NCBI RefSeq assembly: GCF_020023385.1
Contig: NZ_JAIQCL010000001.1
Coordinates: forward strand, 372,001-436,000
Source: Planococcus circulans
GTDB taxonomy: Bacteria; Bacillota; Bacilli; Bacillales_A; Planococcaceae
DNA: 64,000 nt
Direction of reading: 5' to 3'
How positions within the stretch are numbered: the stretch's first letter is position 1; each line of letters starts with the position of its first letter. This document shows, piece by piece, positions 47,717-56,041 of this stretch. A program made the translations under genes and the position numbers. The notes below the pieces were generated by a model that was given only the letters and a program-made list of their open reading frames with translations, was not told where the DNA came from and searched no databases.

Positions 47717-47768
47717 GTTTTAGTCTCCATTCTTGTTAAATTGAGTAGCCGCGCCAAAGCCCGGTTTC

Positions 47769-47797
47769 TTTACAATTGTCAGAAAACAAAGTATACT
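47769..47797 (+). promoter_or_regulatory. Sigma-A promoter of the 23-codon gene
   Basis: TTTACA, 17-nt spacer, TATACT. The predicted transcript would begin very close to the ribosome binding site AAGGAG at 47804-47809, giving an extremely short leader. Confidence 0.65.
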
Positions 47798-47818
47798 CGC
47801 TATAAGGAGTGGTTGGCC

Positions 47819-47890
47819 ATGCTGAAACGTTTGAAAAGAAAACTTCTCAGACAGCTCAATGGCATCATGAACAAAAAGAAAATCGCATAA
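47819..47890 (+). CDS. Putative 23-residue basic amphipathic peptide
   Basis: A short frame encoding a peptide that begins MLKRLKRKLLRQL and ends NKKKIA, with ten Lys/Arg residues and no acidic residue. Support: AAGGAG ribosome binding site at 9 nt, promoter at 47769-47797, and a terminator at 47897-47926. It stands alone between the divergent ykrA and the rpoY-rnjA unit. Hydrophobic residues are spaced as in an amphipathic helix, so membrane or nucleic-acid binding is possible, but I recognise no family. The transcript could instead be a small RNA with the frame incidental. Confidence 0.55.
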   Translation: MLKRLKRKLLRQLNGIMNKKKIA

Positions 47891-47895
47891 ACGTT

Positions 47896-47926
47896 TTAGC
47901 CCTTCTTTATAAATAAGGAGGGCTAT
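47896..47926 (+). terminator. Terminator after the 23-codon gene
   Basis: Hairpin TAGCCCT(TC)TTTAT / ATAAGGAGGGCTA, imperfect, followed by a T-rich stretch; it lies 6 nt after the stop codon. Confidence 0.65.
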
Positions 47927-48001
47927 TCTTTATTTTAGTCTAATGACATGATAATATAAAGGAAGTGCATTTATCTGAGCGTGGAAAAAGGAGAGCAAAC
48001 A

Positions 48002-48214
48002 ATGATTTTTAAAGTATACTACCAAGAAAACCGTTTTGAAGTACCAGTTCGAGAAAACACCCAAAGCCTTTATGTTGAAGCAGCATCCGAGCGAGAAGTC
48101 CGACACCACTTAAAAGACCGCAACTACAATATTGAACTTGTTCAATTACTTGAAGGCAATCATCTCGAGTATGAACAGGCTGCCCAAAATTACGAAGTCG
48201 AGAGCGTAGAATAA
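48002..48214 (+). CDS. rpoY: RNA polymerase epsilon subunit RpoY
   Basis: A 70-residue protein matching the Firmicute-specific epsilon subunit (YkzG): [20 protein letters not shown] at the start, then [15 protein letters not shown] and a conserved LEYEQ near residue 57. It binds core RNA polymerase. ATG at 48002 follows AAAGGAGAG; an in-frame ATG seven codons earlier includes that site and is rejected. It lies 2 bp before rnjA, the conserved arrangement. Confidence 0.94.
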   Translation: MIFKVYYQENRFEVPVRENTQSLYVEAASEREVRHHLKDRNYNIELVQLLEGNHLEYEQAAQNYEVESVE

Positions 48215-48216
48215 TT

Positions 48217-49884
48217 ATGAAGTTTGTCAAGAACGACCAAACAGCTGTTTTCGCCCTAGGCGGACTGGGTGAAATCGGCAAAAATACGTATGGTGTCCAA
48301 TTCCAGGATGAAATTATCCTGATTGATGCAGGCATTAAATTCCCGGAAGACGATTTGCTCGGAATCGATTACGTTATTCCGGATTACACATACTTAGTAA
48401 AAAATGTCGACAAGATCAAAGGCCTCTTCATTACACATGGCCATGAAGACCATATCGGCGGCATTCCCTACTTGCTAAAAAAAATCAATATTCCAGTATA
48501 CGGCGGCAAACTGGCTCTTGGCCTATTGCGCAAAAAATTGGAAGAGCATGGTTTATTGCGTCAAACGAAAATGACGGAAATCGGTGAAGATGATATCATC
48601 AAGTTTCGCAAGACAGCCGTCAGCTTTTTCAGCACAACCCACAGTATCCCTGATGCTTTCGGTGTCGTAGTGAAAACTCCGCCCGGGAATATCGTCCATA
48701 CTGGTGACTTTAAATTCGATTTCACCCCAGTGGGTGAGCCTGCCAATCTATTGAAGATGGCGCAAATCGGCAGTGAAGGCGTACTTTGCCTGCTGTCAGA
48801 CAGCACCAACGCAGAAGTTCCAGACTTCACGATGTCTGAACGAAAAGTCGGCGACTCCATCAAGGAAATCATGAGAAAAATTGATGGCCGTTTGATTTTC
48901 GCTACTTTCGCGTCGAATATCTACCGTCTCCAGCAGGTAACCGATGAAGCGGTCGCACAAGGCCGTAAAATCGCCGTCTTCGGACGCAGCATGGACAACG
49001 CGATGACGATCGGCCGCGAGCTTGGTTACATCAATGCTCCGGAAGATGCTTTTGTGGATACGCAAACTTTAAATCGTTTGCCGGCAAACGAAGTATTGAT
49101 CCTCTGCACCGGTTCACAAGGTGAACCGATGGCCGCTCTTTCGAGAATCGCCAACGGAACACATCGCCAAATTCAAATTCAGCCGAACGATACGGTCGTC
49201 TTCTCGTCTTCTCCGATTCCGGGCAATACGAGCAGCGTCAATCGAACAATCAATTTATTGTTTCGCGCCGGAGCAGATGTAATTCACGGATCACTTAACA
49301 ATATCCATACATCAGGCCACGGTTCAGAACCTGAAAACAAATTGATGCTTCGTTTGATCAAACCGAAATACTTCATGCCGATACACGGTGAATACCGGAT
49401 GTTAAAAACGCATGCGGGCTTGGCTGTTGAATGTGACGTTCCACTTGAAAACACATTCATCATGGAAAATGGTGAAGTTCTTGCTTTAGGGCAGGATGAA
49501 GCTTCTGTAGCTGGACGCGTTCCATCCGGCGATGTTTACATCGACGGCAGCGGAATCGGCGACATCGGCAACATCGTTCTGCGTGACCGTCGCGTGCTTT
49601 CGGAAGAAGGCTTGGTCATCGTCGTCGTAAGCGTCGATATGCAAAAGAACAAAATGGTTTCCGGACCTGATATCATTTCACGCGGATTTGTCTATATGCG
49701 CGAGTCAGGCACCATGATCTATGAGGCTCAGCAAATGCTGAACCGTCATCTGAACAAAAAAATACACAGCAAAAACACGGAATGGGCAGAATTGAAAAAC
49801 GACATTTCTGACGTTCTTGGGCCGTACCTTTACGAAAAAACAAAACGCCGCCCAATGATTTTGCCGGTGATTATGGAAGTTTAG
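48217..49884 (+). CDS. rnjA: Ribonuclease J1
   Basis: RNase J1 is a 5'-3' exonuclease and endonuclease in mRNA decay and rRNA maturation. The 555-residue metallo-beta-lactamase/beta-CASP protein has [10 protein letters not shown] near residue 73 (zinc ligands), HTGDFKFDF near 163, the beta-[12 protein letters not shown] near 300 and [10 protein letters not shown] near 365. The ribosome binding site is weak and lies in the rpoY end, so translation is probably coupled to rpoY. Confidence 0.97.
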   Translation: MKFVKNDQTAVFALGGLGEIGKNTYGVQFQDEIILIDAGIKFPEDDLLGIDYVIPDYTYLVKNVDKIKGLFITHGHEDHIGGIPYLLKKINIPVYGGKLALGLLRKKLEEHGLLRQTKMTEIGEDDIIKFRKTAVSFFSTTHSIPDAFGVVVKTPPGNIVHTGDFKFDFTPVGEPANLLKMAQIGSEGVLCLLSDSTNAEVPDFTMSERKVGDSIKEIMRKIDGRLIFATFASNIYRLQQVTDEAVAQGRKIAVFGRSMDNAMTIGRELGYINAPEDAFVDTQTLNRLPANEVLILCTGSQGEPMAALSRIANGTHRQIQIQPNDTVVFSSSPIPGNTSSVNRTINLLFRAGADVIHGSLNNIHTSGHGSEPENKLMLRLIKPKYFMPIHGEYRMLKTHAGLAVECDVPLENTFIMENGEVLALGQDEASVAGRVPSGDVYIDGSGIGDIGNIVLRDRRVLSEEGLVIVVVSVDMQKNKMVSGPDIISRGFVYMRESGTMIYEAQQMLNRHLNKKIHSKNTEWAELKNDISDVLGPYLYEKTKRRPMILPVIMEV

Positions 49885-49889
49885 TAGTA

Positions 49890-50055
49890 GAAAAGCGCAA
49901 GCAGCCGTTAAGCCTCGACAAGCGCTGGAAGCCTTACCGGTAATGGCGTTCTTTGCCATTGCTGGTATGGTTGAAGCGACTCGAGAGGCTGGCTGCTGGA
50001 GCTGGACATAGAAAAGCGCAAGCAGCCGTTAAGCCTCGACAAGCGCAAGCGCCCG
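49890..50055. repeat. Dispersed copy of the hairpin repeat, one and a part units
   Basis: GAAAAGCGCAAGCAGCC occurs at 49890 and 50011, a 121-bp period; the second unit is cut after about 45 bp. The full unit pairs AGCAGCC/GGCTGCT, AGCCTC/GAGGCT and AATGGC-GTTCTTT-GCCATT. It is the same family as the 46.4-46.9 kb array, in the opposite orientation, with the shared loop GGCG(T/C)TCTTTGCC. It too lies between convergent genes (rnjA and ktrC). Confidence 0.85.
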
Positions 50056-50088
50056 ATAGATCTTATTGGCACTCGCATTAAATCTAAC

Positions 50089-50128
50089 AAAAAAGAAGCA
50101 TTGGAGTAAAATCCAATGCTTCTTTTTT
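50089..50128. terminator. Bidirectional terminator between rnjA and ktrC
   Basis: Perfect 17-bp hairpin AAAAAAGAAGCATTGGA / TCCAATGCTTCTTTTTT with a 6-nt loop. Confidence 0.92.
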
Positions 50129-50161
50129 GTTTACTTATGATAAGGCTCTGCCAATCTTTTA

Positions 50162-50821
50162 TTAGTTCATCATCTTCTTCTCAAAACGGTTGATGTCCGC
50201 ATCAGATCCGATGATGATCAGGATATCTTCCTGTTCGATTTCCATATCGGCCTGCGGGGAAACGATGATGTCTTCTCCCCTTTTGATGGCTACGATGTTG
50301 ATGCCATAACGGGCACGAATATCTAGGCCAATCAAGGTATAGCCAGCGAGCTTATGGTTTGCTTTGATTTCCATGATGGAATGTTCATCGGATAGCTCCA
50401 AGTAATCCAGTACATTATTGGAGAGGATGTTATGGGCAATCCGGATGCCCATATCACGTTCCGGATGGACCACTTTGTCTGCACCAATTTTGTTCAATAC
50501 TTTAGCATGGTAATCGTTTTGCGCTTTTACCGTAATTTTCTTCACGCCGATTTCCTTCAGCATCAGAGTCGTTAGAATACTGGCTTGAATATTTTCACCG
50601 ATTGCCACAATCACATGCTCGAAATTCCGGATGCCCAGCGATTTTAATACGGCTTCATCTGTCGTATCTGCAACAACGGCCTGAGTCGCAATCGCAGAGA
50701 ATTCATCCACCCGTTCCGAATCTTTGTCGATCGCCATTACGTCCGCATCTTGTTCAATCAATTCACGTACAATGCTGCCGCCAAAACGGCCCAGTCCAAT
50801 GACTACAAATTCCTTTTTCAT
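50162..50821 (-). CDS. ktrC: Potassium uptake regulatory subunit KtrC/KtrA (RCK domain)
   Basis: A 219-residue cytosolic protein with an N-terminal RCK-N Rossmann domain (VIGLGRFGGSIVREL at residues 6-20; Asp of MAIDKDSERV near 34) and a C-terminal RCK-C domain (residues 135-219). It gates a Ktr-type K+ channel in response to ATP/ADP and c-di-AMP. Position next to rnjA matches B. subtilis ykqB (ktrC). ATG at 50821 has GGAGG at 6 nt; the in-frame ATG two codons upstream is too close to it. Confidence 0.92.
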   Translation of the reverse strand: MKKEFVVIGLGRFGGSIVRELIEQDADVMAIDKDSERVDEFSAIATQAVVADTTDEAVLKSLGIRNFEHVIVAIGENIQASILTTLMLKEIGVKKITVKAQNDYHAKVLNKIGADKVVHPERDMGIRIAHNILSNNVLDYLELSDEHSIMEIKANHKLAGYTLIGLDIRARYGINIVAIKRGEDIIVSPQADMEIEQEDILIIIGSDADINRFEKKMMN

Positions 50822-50910
50822 ATCCATCCTCCAACTAGTTCAAGTGGCTTTATTTTACCATATATGGCTCGAACTAAAAATCTTATCCATAAAGAACTGC
50901 TGCAAGAAAA

Positions 50911-50935
50911 AAACCCCGCTTATCGGCGGGGATCC
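50911..50935 (-). terminator. Terminator at the zinc-ribbon gene stop codon
   Basis: Minus-strand hairpin CCCCGC / GCGGGG followed by T7; the proximal arm lies inside the last codons of the gene. Confidence 0.8.
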
Positions 50936-51216
50936 AATGGGCGTTTCGGCCGGTTTTCACAATATTCACAGCTGATGTCTGTACAGGGTTCTTCCCGCCA
51001 TTCATTGCAGCTGGCGCAATAACTTGCGTCAAATTCATCGTCAAAAGTAAGTGCCGACAAGCAGCTATGACAATACGTATGGACATCCATCCAGTTGATG
51101 AAGCGCTTGTCTGCCACAAGGTACAAACCTTGCTGGTCCTGTTTATAATTCATAATTGATGGTTTTTGAATGACCCGATTTTTGGGGTCAAGAAAGAAAT
51201 TCATTTTGCCGTTCAC
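50920..51216 (-). CDS. Unknown protein with a cysteine-rich zinc-ribbon end
   Basis: A 98-residue protein I do not recognise. The N-terminal half (MNVNGK-like start, FFLDPKNRVI, GLYLVADKRFINW) looks globular; the C-terminal half has CHSC, CASC, then C(4)CEYC, seven cysteines that could bind one or two zinc ions. GTG at 51216 follows AGGAGTG at 8 nt; the longer frame to 51267 lacks a ribosome binding site. It stands between ktrC and the pot operon and has its own terminator. Confidence 0.72.
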   Translation of the reverse strand: MNGKMNFFLDPKNRVIQKPSIMNYKQDQQGLYLVADKRFINWMDVHTYCHSCLSALTFDDEFDASYCASCNEWREEPCTDISCEYCENRPKRPLDPRR

Positions 51217-51595
51217 ATTGATCACTCCTAGAGTTTTGGTCGAGCTGGAAAGATTGGACTTGCTCAAGTCAGCAGCATACCTGCTTCCCTTCCTTTATGT
51301 ACGCATAAAGGCCATGGTTTCCATTGTTATGGTTTCATTTTTTATAATCGTTCATTTTTAGGTTTTTATCAGTTAGATACCGGTTAGGAACAACATTATT
51401 AATTTCACACTTTCTCTATGATAGTAAATACTGCCGGTAAATTGCAATAGATAACAATCCCTTATTGAAAATAATTTTTAACTTGAAAAATATCAGTCGT
51501 CTCGTATAATGAATATATGCTATTAGTAAACTAAAAGTATATTTTAACTAAACTTTCTGCAAGTATTACTTAACGATGAAGCGAGGAGAATTCTG
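51217..51595. other. Gene-free divergent region, 379 bp
   Basis: No gene seen. Contents: two small perfect inverted repeats on the side of the zinc-ribbon gene (GACTTG-CT-CAAGTC at 51257-51270; CCTTTATG-TACG-CATAAAGG at 51292-51311), the promoter of the regulator-pot operon (51483-51510), and an AT-rich imperfect dyad around 51524-51545 that could be an operator. Confidence 0.6.
51483..51510 (+). promoter_or_regulatory. Sigma-A promoter of the regulator-potABCD operon
   Basis: TTGAAA, 16-nt spacer, TATAAT, 85 nt before the regulator start. The dyad ACTAAAAGTATATTTTAACT lies just downstream, in position to block transcription. Confidence 0.7.
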
Positions 51596-52135
51596 ATGGA
51601 CATCGGAACAAAAATCAAACGCCTCCGATTAATGAATGGTTTGACTCAGGAAGAGCTCGGAAAACGGACAGACCTGAGCAAAGGTTTTATTTCTCAGCTG
51701 GAGCGGAATATGAATTCCCCTTCTATTGAAACATTTTTCAGCTTACTCGAAGTTTTGGGAACTACCCCTAAAGAGTTTTTCGCTGATGAACACGATGTTA
51801 AAGTCGTATATTCCACCGCTGACCATACGGCACATATCGATGAAGAAGCGGGATATGAAGTGGAATGGCTCATCCCCACATCGAATGAGAAGGAAATGGA
51901 ACCTGTCTTTTTGACCTTTCAGGCAAATGGCCACTTTAAAAAGTTTGAACCGTCTTCTGCTGAAACCTTCATCTACGTTCTGGAAGGACAGGTCCTGCTC
52001 AGAATCGGAGATCATCAATACACTGCCGCTGCCGGCGATTCCATTTACTTTGAAGCTTCCAATCACCATCAGCTGATCAACGATTTTGATGGAATATCCG
52101 AAGTGATCATCGTCGCCACACAATCTTATTTATAA
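51596..52135 (+). CDS. XRE-family regulator with C-terminal cupin domain
   Basis: A 179-residue repressor-type protein: an N-terminal helix-turn-helix ([20 protein letters not shown], recognition helix in [15 protein letters not shown]) at residues 4-60 and a cupin domain at 110-178 ([20 protein letters not shown]). This architecture is shared with PuuR-type regulators. It is 16 bp upstream of potA, so it probably senses polyamines and controls the pot operon and itself; the ligand is inferred from context. SD GAGGAG precedes the ATG. Confidence 0.88.
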   Translation: MDIGTKIKRLRLMNGLTQEELGKRTDLSKGFISQLERNMNSPSIETFFSLLEVLGTTPKEFFADEHDVKVVYSTADHTAHIDEEAGYEVEWLIPTSNEKEMEPVFLTFQANGHFKKFEPSSAETFIYVLEGQVLLRIGDHQYTAAAGDSIYFEASNHHQLINDFDGISEVIIVATQSYL

Positions 52136-52151
52136 TTCAGGAGGGATCGTT

Positions 52152-53258
52152 ATGACCGAAACATCTATTATACGCTTCGAAAATGTCACTCAGACATACG
52201 AAGGTGCCGGCAATGTCTTGGACAATGTCAGCTTTGAACTTGAAAAAGGAAAATTCTACACATTGCTTGGCCCGTCAGGCTGCGGTAAAACAACCATTCT
52301 ACGTCTGATTGCCGGTTTTGCTACACCGAGCAAGGGCAATATTTATATTGAAGGTAAAAAAATGAACACCGTGCCGGCCAATCAACGCCAAGTCAACACC
52401 GTATTTCAGGATTATGCCTTGTTTCCTCATTTGAATGTATTTGAAAACATCGCGTTCGGCTTGCGCATCAAGAAAGTCAAAGGCTCTGAAGTTGAGCGCC
52501 GAGTGCGGGAATCTTTAGCTTTCGTCAATCTGCAAGGTTATGAAAAACGTGAGATTGCAGAAATGTCCGGTGGCCAACGCCAGCGCGTCGCCATTGCCCG
52601 GGCTATCGTCAATGATCCGGAAGTTATCTTGCTCGATGAGCCTTTATCTGCTTTGGACTTGAAACTGCGGACAGAGATGCAGTATGAACTGCGTGAACTT
52701 CAGCAGCGCCTTGGGAAAACTTTTGTTTTTGTTACGCATGACCAGGAAGAAGCACTGGCCATGTCTGATGAAATTTTTGTCATGAATGCTGGCCAAATCC
52801 AGCAAAGCGGCACGCCGATGGACATTTATGACGAACCGATCAATCGCTTTGTCGCTGATTTTATCGGAGAGTCGAATATCGTCAGCGGTGAGATGATTGC
52901 CGATTACCAGGTTCGTTTCGCGAACAAGGATTTTGAATGCGTGGATGCAGGGCTGAATCCTAATGAACAGGTAGAAATCGTCATCCGGCCTGAAGACCTG
53001 GAAATCACCGCAAACGGCGTCGGCAAAATGGCCGTTACCGTCGATACCCAATTGTTCAGAGGGGTCCATTTTGAAATCTCTACCATCGACGAAGTCGGCA
53101 ATGAATGGCTGGTGCACTCCACAAAAAAAGTAGAGGTCGGTTCACAGATCGGTTTGGACTTCTCAGCAGAAGCAATTCATGTCATGCGTTTGAACGAGTC
53201 GGAAGAAGCGTTTGATGCAAGACTGGAGTCCTACGGAGCGGCAGTCAATGAAAGATAG
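52152..53258 (+). CDS. potA: Spermidine/putrescine ABC transporter, ATP-binding protein PotA
   Basis: A 368-residue ABC ATPase that drives polyamine import. Walker A is GPSGCGKTT at residues 40-48, the Q-loop in [11 protein letters not shown], the signature [14 protein letters not shown] near 140, Walker [13 protein letters not shown] near 160 and the switch His in FVTHDQEEA. The C-terminal TOBE-type regulatory domain follows from about 240. SD AGGAGGG. Its last 11 bp overlap potB. Confidence 0.94.
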   Translation: MTETSIIRFENVTQTYEGAGNVLDNVSFELEKGKFYTLLGPSGCGKTTILRLIAGFATPSKGNIYIEGKKMNTVPANQRQVNTVFQDYALFPHLNVFENIAFGLRIKKVKGSEVERRVRESLAFVNLQGYEKREIAEMSGGQRQRVAIARAIVNDPEVILLDEPLSALDLKLRTEMQYELRELQQRLGKTFVFVTHDQEEALAMSDEIFVMNAGQIQQSGTPMDIYDEPINRFVADFIGESNIVSGEMIADYQVRFANKDFECVDAGLNPNEQVEIVIRPEDLEITANGVGKMAVTVDTQLFRGVHFEISTIDEVGNEWLVHSTKKVEVGSQIGLDFSAEAIHVMRLNESEEAFDARLESYGAAVNER

Positions 53259-54072
53259 CCCATCACGCCCGTTATACCTCGCCCCTTATTATATTTGGAT
53301 CGCTTTGTTCGTCATCGCACCGATTGCGTTGATTTTCTATTTTTCATTTTTGGATTTGACCGGAGCTTTCACCCTGGAAAATTATCAGAACTTCTTTTCC
53401 TCCGTCTACTTACGGATGACTTTGAGTTCTTTCTGGTATGCCTTCCTGATTACATTGATCACCATTCTGATTGCCTATCCGACAGCCTACTGGCTGACCA
53501 AGACAAAGCATAAGCAGCTATGGTTATTGCTGATCATCATACCATCATGGATCAATTTACTGTTGAAAGCCTATGCCTTTATCGGGATCTTCGGGTTATA
53601 CGGGCCGGCCAACAAGCTTCTTCAGGCGCTCGGTGCCGGTCCCTTGCAGATCTTGTTCACCGATTTCAGCTTTATCTTTGTTTCAGTTTATATTTTCATT
53701 CCGTTTATGGTGCTGCCGATTTTCAATTCGCTGGATAAAATCAATCCCGCGTTGATCGACGCATCACGCGATCTGGGTGCTTCGTCTTTCACCACCTTCA
53801 GACGCATCATTTTTCCTTTGGCCATCAACGGTGTTAAATCTGGCGTCCAAGCTGTTTTCATCCCTGCCCTGTCACTCTTTGTCATCACCCGTCTGATTGC
53901 CGGAAACAAGGTCATTACACTTGGTACAGCAATCGAGCAGCAGTTTTTAGTGACACAGAACTGGGGGATGGGTTCCACTATCGCCGTGTTCCTTATCCTA
54001 TTCATGATCATCATCATGATGCTGACAGGCCAGAAAGAAAAAGGAGGCTTATATAATGGCAAAACTAAGTAA
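53248..54072 (+). CDS. potB: Spermidine/putrescine ABC transporter permease PotB
   Basis: A 274-residue permease with six transmembrane segments and the ABC-coupling EAA-like loop [20 protein letters not shown] near residue 170 (cut as [14 protein letters not shown]). It pairs with PotC as the membrane channel. ATG at 53248 overlaps the potA end; an in-frame ATG at 53212 within potA is rejected. It overlaps potC by 17 bp. Confidence 0.92.
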   Translation: MKDSPSRPLYLAPYYIWIALFVIAPIALIFYFSFLDLTGAFTLENYQNFFSSVYLRMTLSSFWYAFLITLITILIAYPTAYWLTKTKHKQLWLLLIIIPSWINLLLKAYAFIGIFGLYGPANKLLQALGAGPLQILFTDFSFIFVSVYIFIPFMVLPIFNSLDKINPALIDASRDLGASSFTTFRRIIFPLAINGVKSGVQAVFIPALSLFVITRLIAGNKVITLGTAIEQQFLVTQNWGMGSTIAVFLILFMIIIMMLTGQKEKGGLYNGKTK

Positions 54073-54862
54073 GCCCGCAAAAATCTATTTGATACTCGTC
54101 TTTGCCATTCTCTATACGCCAATTTTCTACCTGATCTTTTATTCATTCAACAGCGGCGGCACCATGTCGAGTTTCGAAGGGTTTACATTGGAACATTACG
54201 GCGCCGTTTTTAATGACACCCGGCTGCTGATTATTTTGATGAATACGGTGATCATTGCATTGCTGTCTTCTCTCATTTCAACAGCAATCGGCGTTCTTGG
54301 TGCAATTGGCATCGTCTTTTTGCGGAACCGTAAAACGCGCAATGCCGTTCTGTCCTTGAACACGATTCTGATTGTCAGTCCGGACGTCATCATCGGGGCA
54401 TCATTCCTGATCTTGTTCACCATGATCGGCGTCAAGCTCGGCTTTGCATCTGTACTGATTTCCCACATTGCATTCAGTATTCCAATCGTGGTGATCATGG
54501 TCCTGCCGAAGCTGCAGGAAATGAGCGGTTCGCTGATCGATGCAGCAACCGACCTGGGGGCATCGAAACGGGATATTTTGACACGCGTTATCATTCCATA
54601 TATCAAGCCCGGTATTTTCGCTGGATTCTTTCTTGCCCTCACCTATTCGCTGGATGATTTCGCCGTGACATTCTTTGTTACCGGCAATGGATTCTCGACT
54701 TTATCAATTGAAATCTACTCAATGGCACGGGCTGGAATCACCTTGACCATCAACGCCCTTTCCGCCTTAATATTCGTGGTAACACTTGGCCTGGTCCTTG
54801 GCTATTACTTCTTTACTCAACGGGCTGGACAATCCCCTGGAACAGGAGGCGCCAAAGTATGA
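54056..54862 (+). CDS. potC: Spermidine/putrescine ABC transporter permease PotC
   Basis: A 268-residue permease with six transmembrane helices and the EAA-like loop LIDAATDLGASKRDILTRV near residue 162. The segment FAGFFLALTYSLDDFAVTFF is typical of PotC. AAAGGAGG precedes the ATG inside the potB end, and its stop overlaps potD. Confidence 0.93.
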   Translation: MAKLSKPAKIYLILVFAILYTPIFYLIFYSFNSGGTMSSFEGFTLEHYGAVFNDTRLLIILMNTVIIALLSSLISTAIGVLGAIGIVFLRNRKTRNAVLSLNTILIVSPDVIIGASFLILFTMIGVKLGFASVLISHIAFSIPIVVIMVLPKLQEMSGSLIDAATDLGASKRDILTRVIIPYIKPGIFAGFFLALTYSLDDFAVTFFVTGNGFSTLSIEIYSMARAGITLTINALSALIFVVTLGLVLGYYFFTQRAGQSPGTGGAKV

Positions 54863-55935
54863 AGGAAATCATCAGAGCCGCCAGTGCAATCCTTATTGTA
54901 TCGGCTATTCTTTTATATGCCGTCAATGCCTTGGAAAGGAGTTCGGCGACAGTGGGCGGAGGCAGCATTTCCGTCTATAACTGGGGCGAATATATCGATC
55001 CCGAACTGATCGACCAATTCGAAGAAGAGACCAATATCTCCGTAGTCTATGAAACATTCGATTCCAATGAGTCGATGATGACCAAAATCGAGCAGGGCGG
55101 CACAACCTACGATGTGGCCATGCCATCAGAATACGCCATCGAAAAAATGAAGGAAAACGACTTGCTGCATCCGATTGACCACGAGCTTATCCCGAATCTT
55201 GAGAACATCGATCCGTATTTTCTCGATCTCCCTTTCGATCCGGGCAATGAATATTCGATTCCTTATTTCTGGGGTACGGTCGGCATTGCATTCAACCCGA
55301 CCTTGCTGGAGGGCCAGACATTTGAAAGCTGGGACGACTTATGGAATCCGTCACTTGAGCAGGAAGTCATCCTGGTCGACAGTGCGCGTGAAGTCATTGG
55401 TATGGGGCTGAACAGCCTCGGTTATTCATTGAATTCGACTGACCTTGGTGAATTGCGTGAAGCCACCGATAAATTGAAAACGATGGGTCCCAACGTCAAA
55501 GCCATCATCGGCGACGAAATTGTCGAGATGATGCGCCGTGAGGAAGCCGCAGTGGCCGTAACCTGGTCTGGACAAGCGGCAGATATGATGTGGATCAATG
55601 AAGACATCGATTACTCAGTTCCGGAAGAAGGCTCGAATTTATGGTTTGATAACATGATCATTCCAAAAACAGCCGGCAACGTAGAAGGTGCCCATGCCTT
55701 CATCAACTTTATGTTGGACCCCGAAGTGGCTGCCCAAAACGCAGACTATGTCGGATATTCCACACCGAACGAAGAAGCGATTGCCCTGATGGATCCGGAA
55801 GTGACAGAAGATGAACGCTTTTATCCACCGAAAGAACTTCGGGAACGCCTGGAAGTTTATGAAAATCTGGGACTTGAAATGCTTGGAACTTATAATGAAC
55901 TATTTTTGGAGTTTAAAATGGATATGGAAAACTGA
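54859..55935 (+). CDS. potD: Spermidine/putrescine ABC transporter substrate-binding protein PotD
   Basis: A 358-residue periplasmic-type binding protein. Polyamine-binding family stretches are visible: ISVYNWGEYIDPELIDQFEE near residue 37, YDVAMPSEYAIEKM near 78, SIPYFWGTVGIAFNP near 135 and VTWSGQAADMMW near 235. The N-terminus has one hydrophobic helix (residues 8-25) but no lipobox cysteine, unusual for a Gram-positive binding protein; it may stay membrane-anchored by this helix. It ends the operon before a terminator. Confidence 0.93.
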   Translation: MKEIIRAASAILIVSAILLYAVNALERSSATVGGGSISVYNWGEYIDPELIDQFEEETNISVVYETFDSNESMMTKIEQGGTTYDVAMPSEYAIEKMKENDLLHPIDHELIPNLENIDPYFLDLPFDPGNEYSIPYFWGTVGIAFNPTLLEGQTFESWDDLWNPSLEQEVILVDSAREVIGMGLNSLGYSLNSTDLGELREATDKLKTMGPNVKAIIGDEIVEMMRREEAAVAVTWSGQAADMMWINEDIDYSVPEEGSNLWFDNMIIPKTAGNVEGAHAFINFMLDPEVAAQNADYVGYSTPNEEAIALMDPEVTEDERFYPPKELRERLEVYENLGLEMLGTYNELFLEFKMDMEN

Positions 55936-55962
55936 CAGGCAGAACTTTTGCCTGTTTTTTTT
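55931..55962 (+). terminator. Terminator of the pot operon
   Basis: Hairpin ACAGGCA / TGCCTGT with a 7-nt loop and T8. Confidence 0.85.
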
Positions 55963-56041
55963 ATGGAAATTGGGGTATAGTATGTAGATTCTATAGACTA
56001 AAGTTTAGCCTTACGAAATAATGACGAAAGAAGGTCCCTCT

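Noticed and set aside
52644-53117. A 157-codon minus-strand frame inside potA
   Set aside because: Antisense shadow without ribosome binding site; potA is intact.
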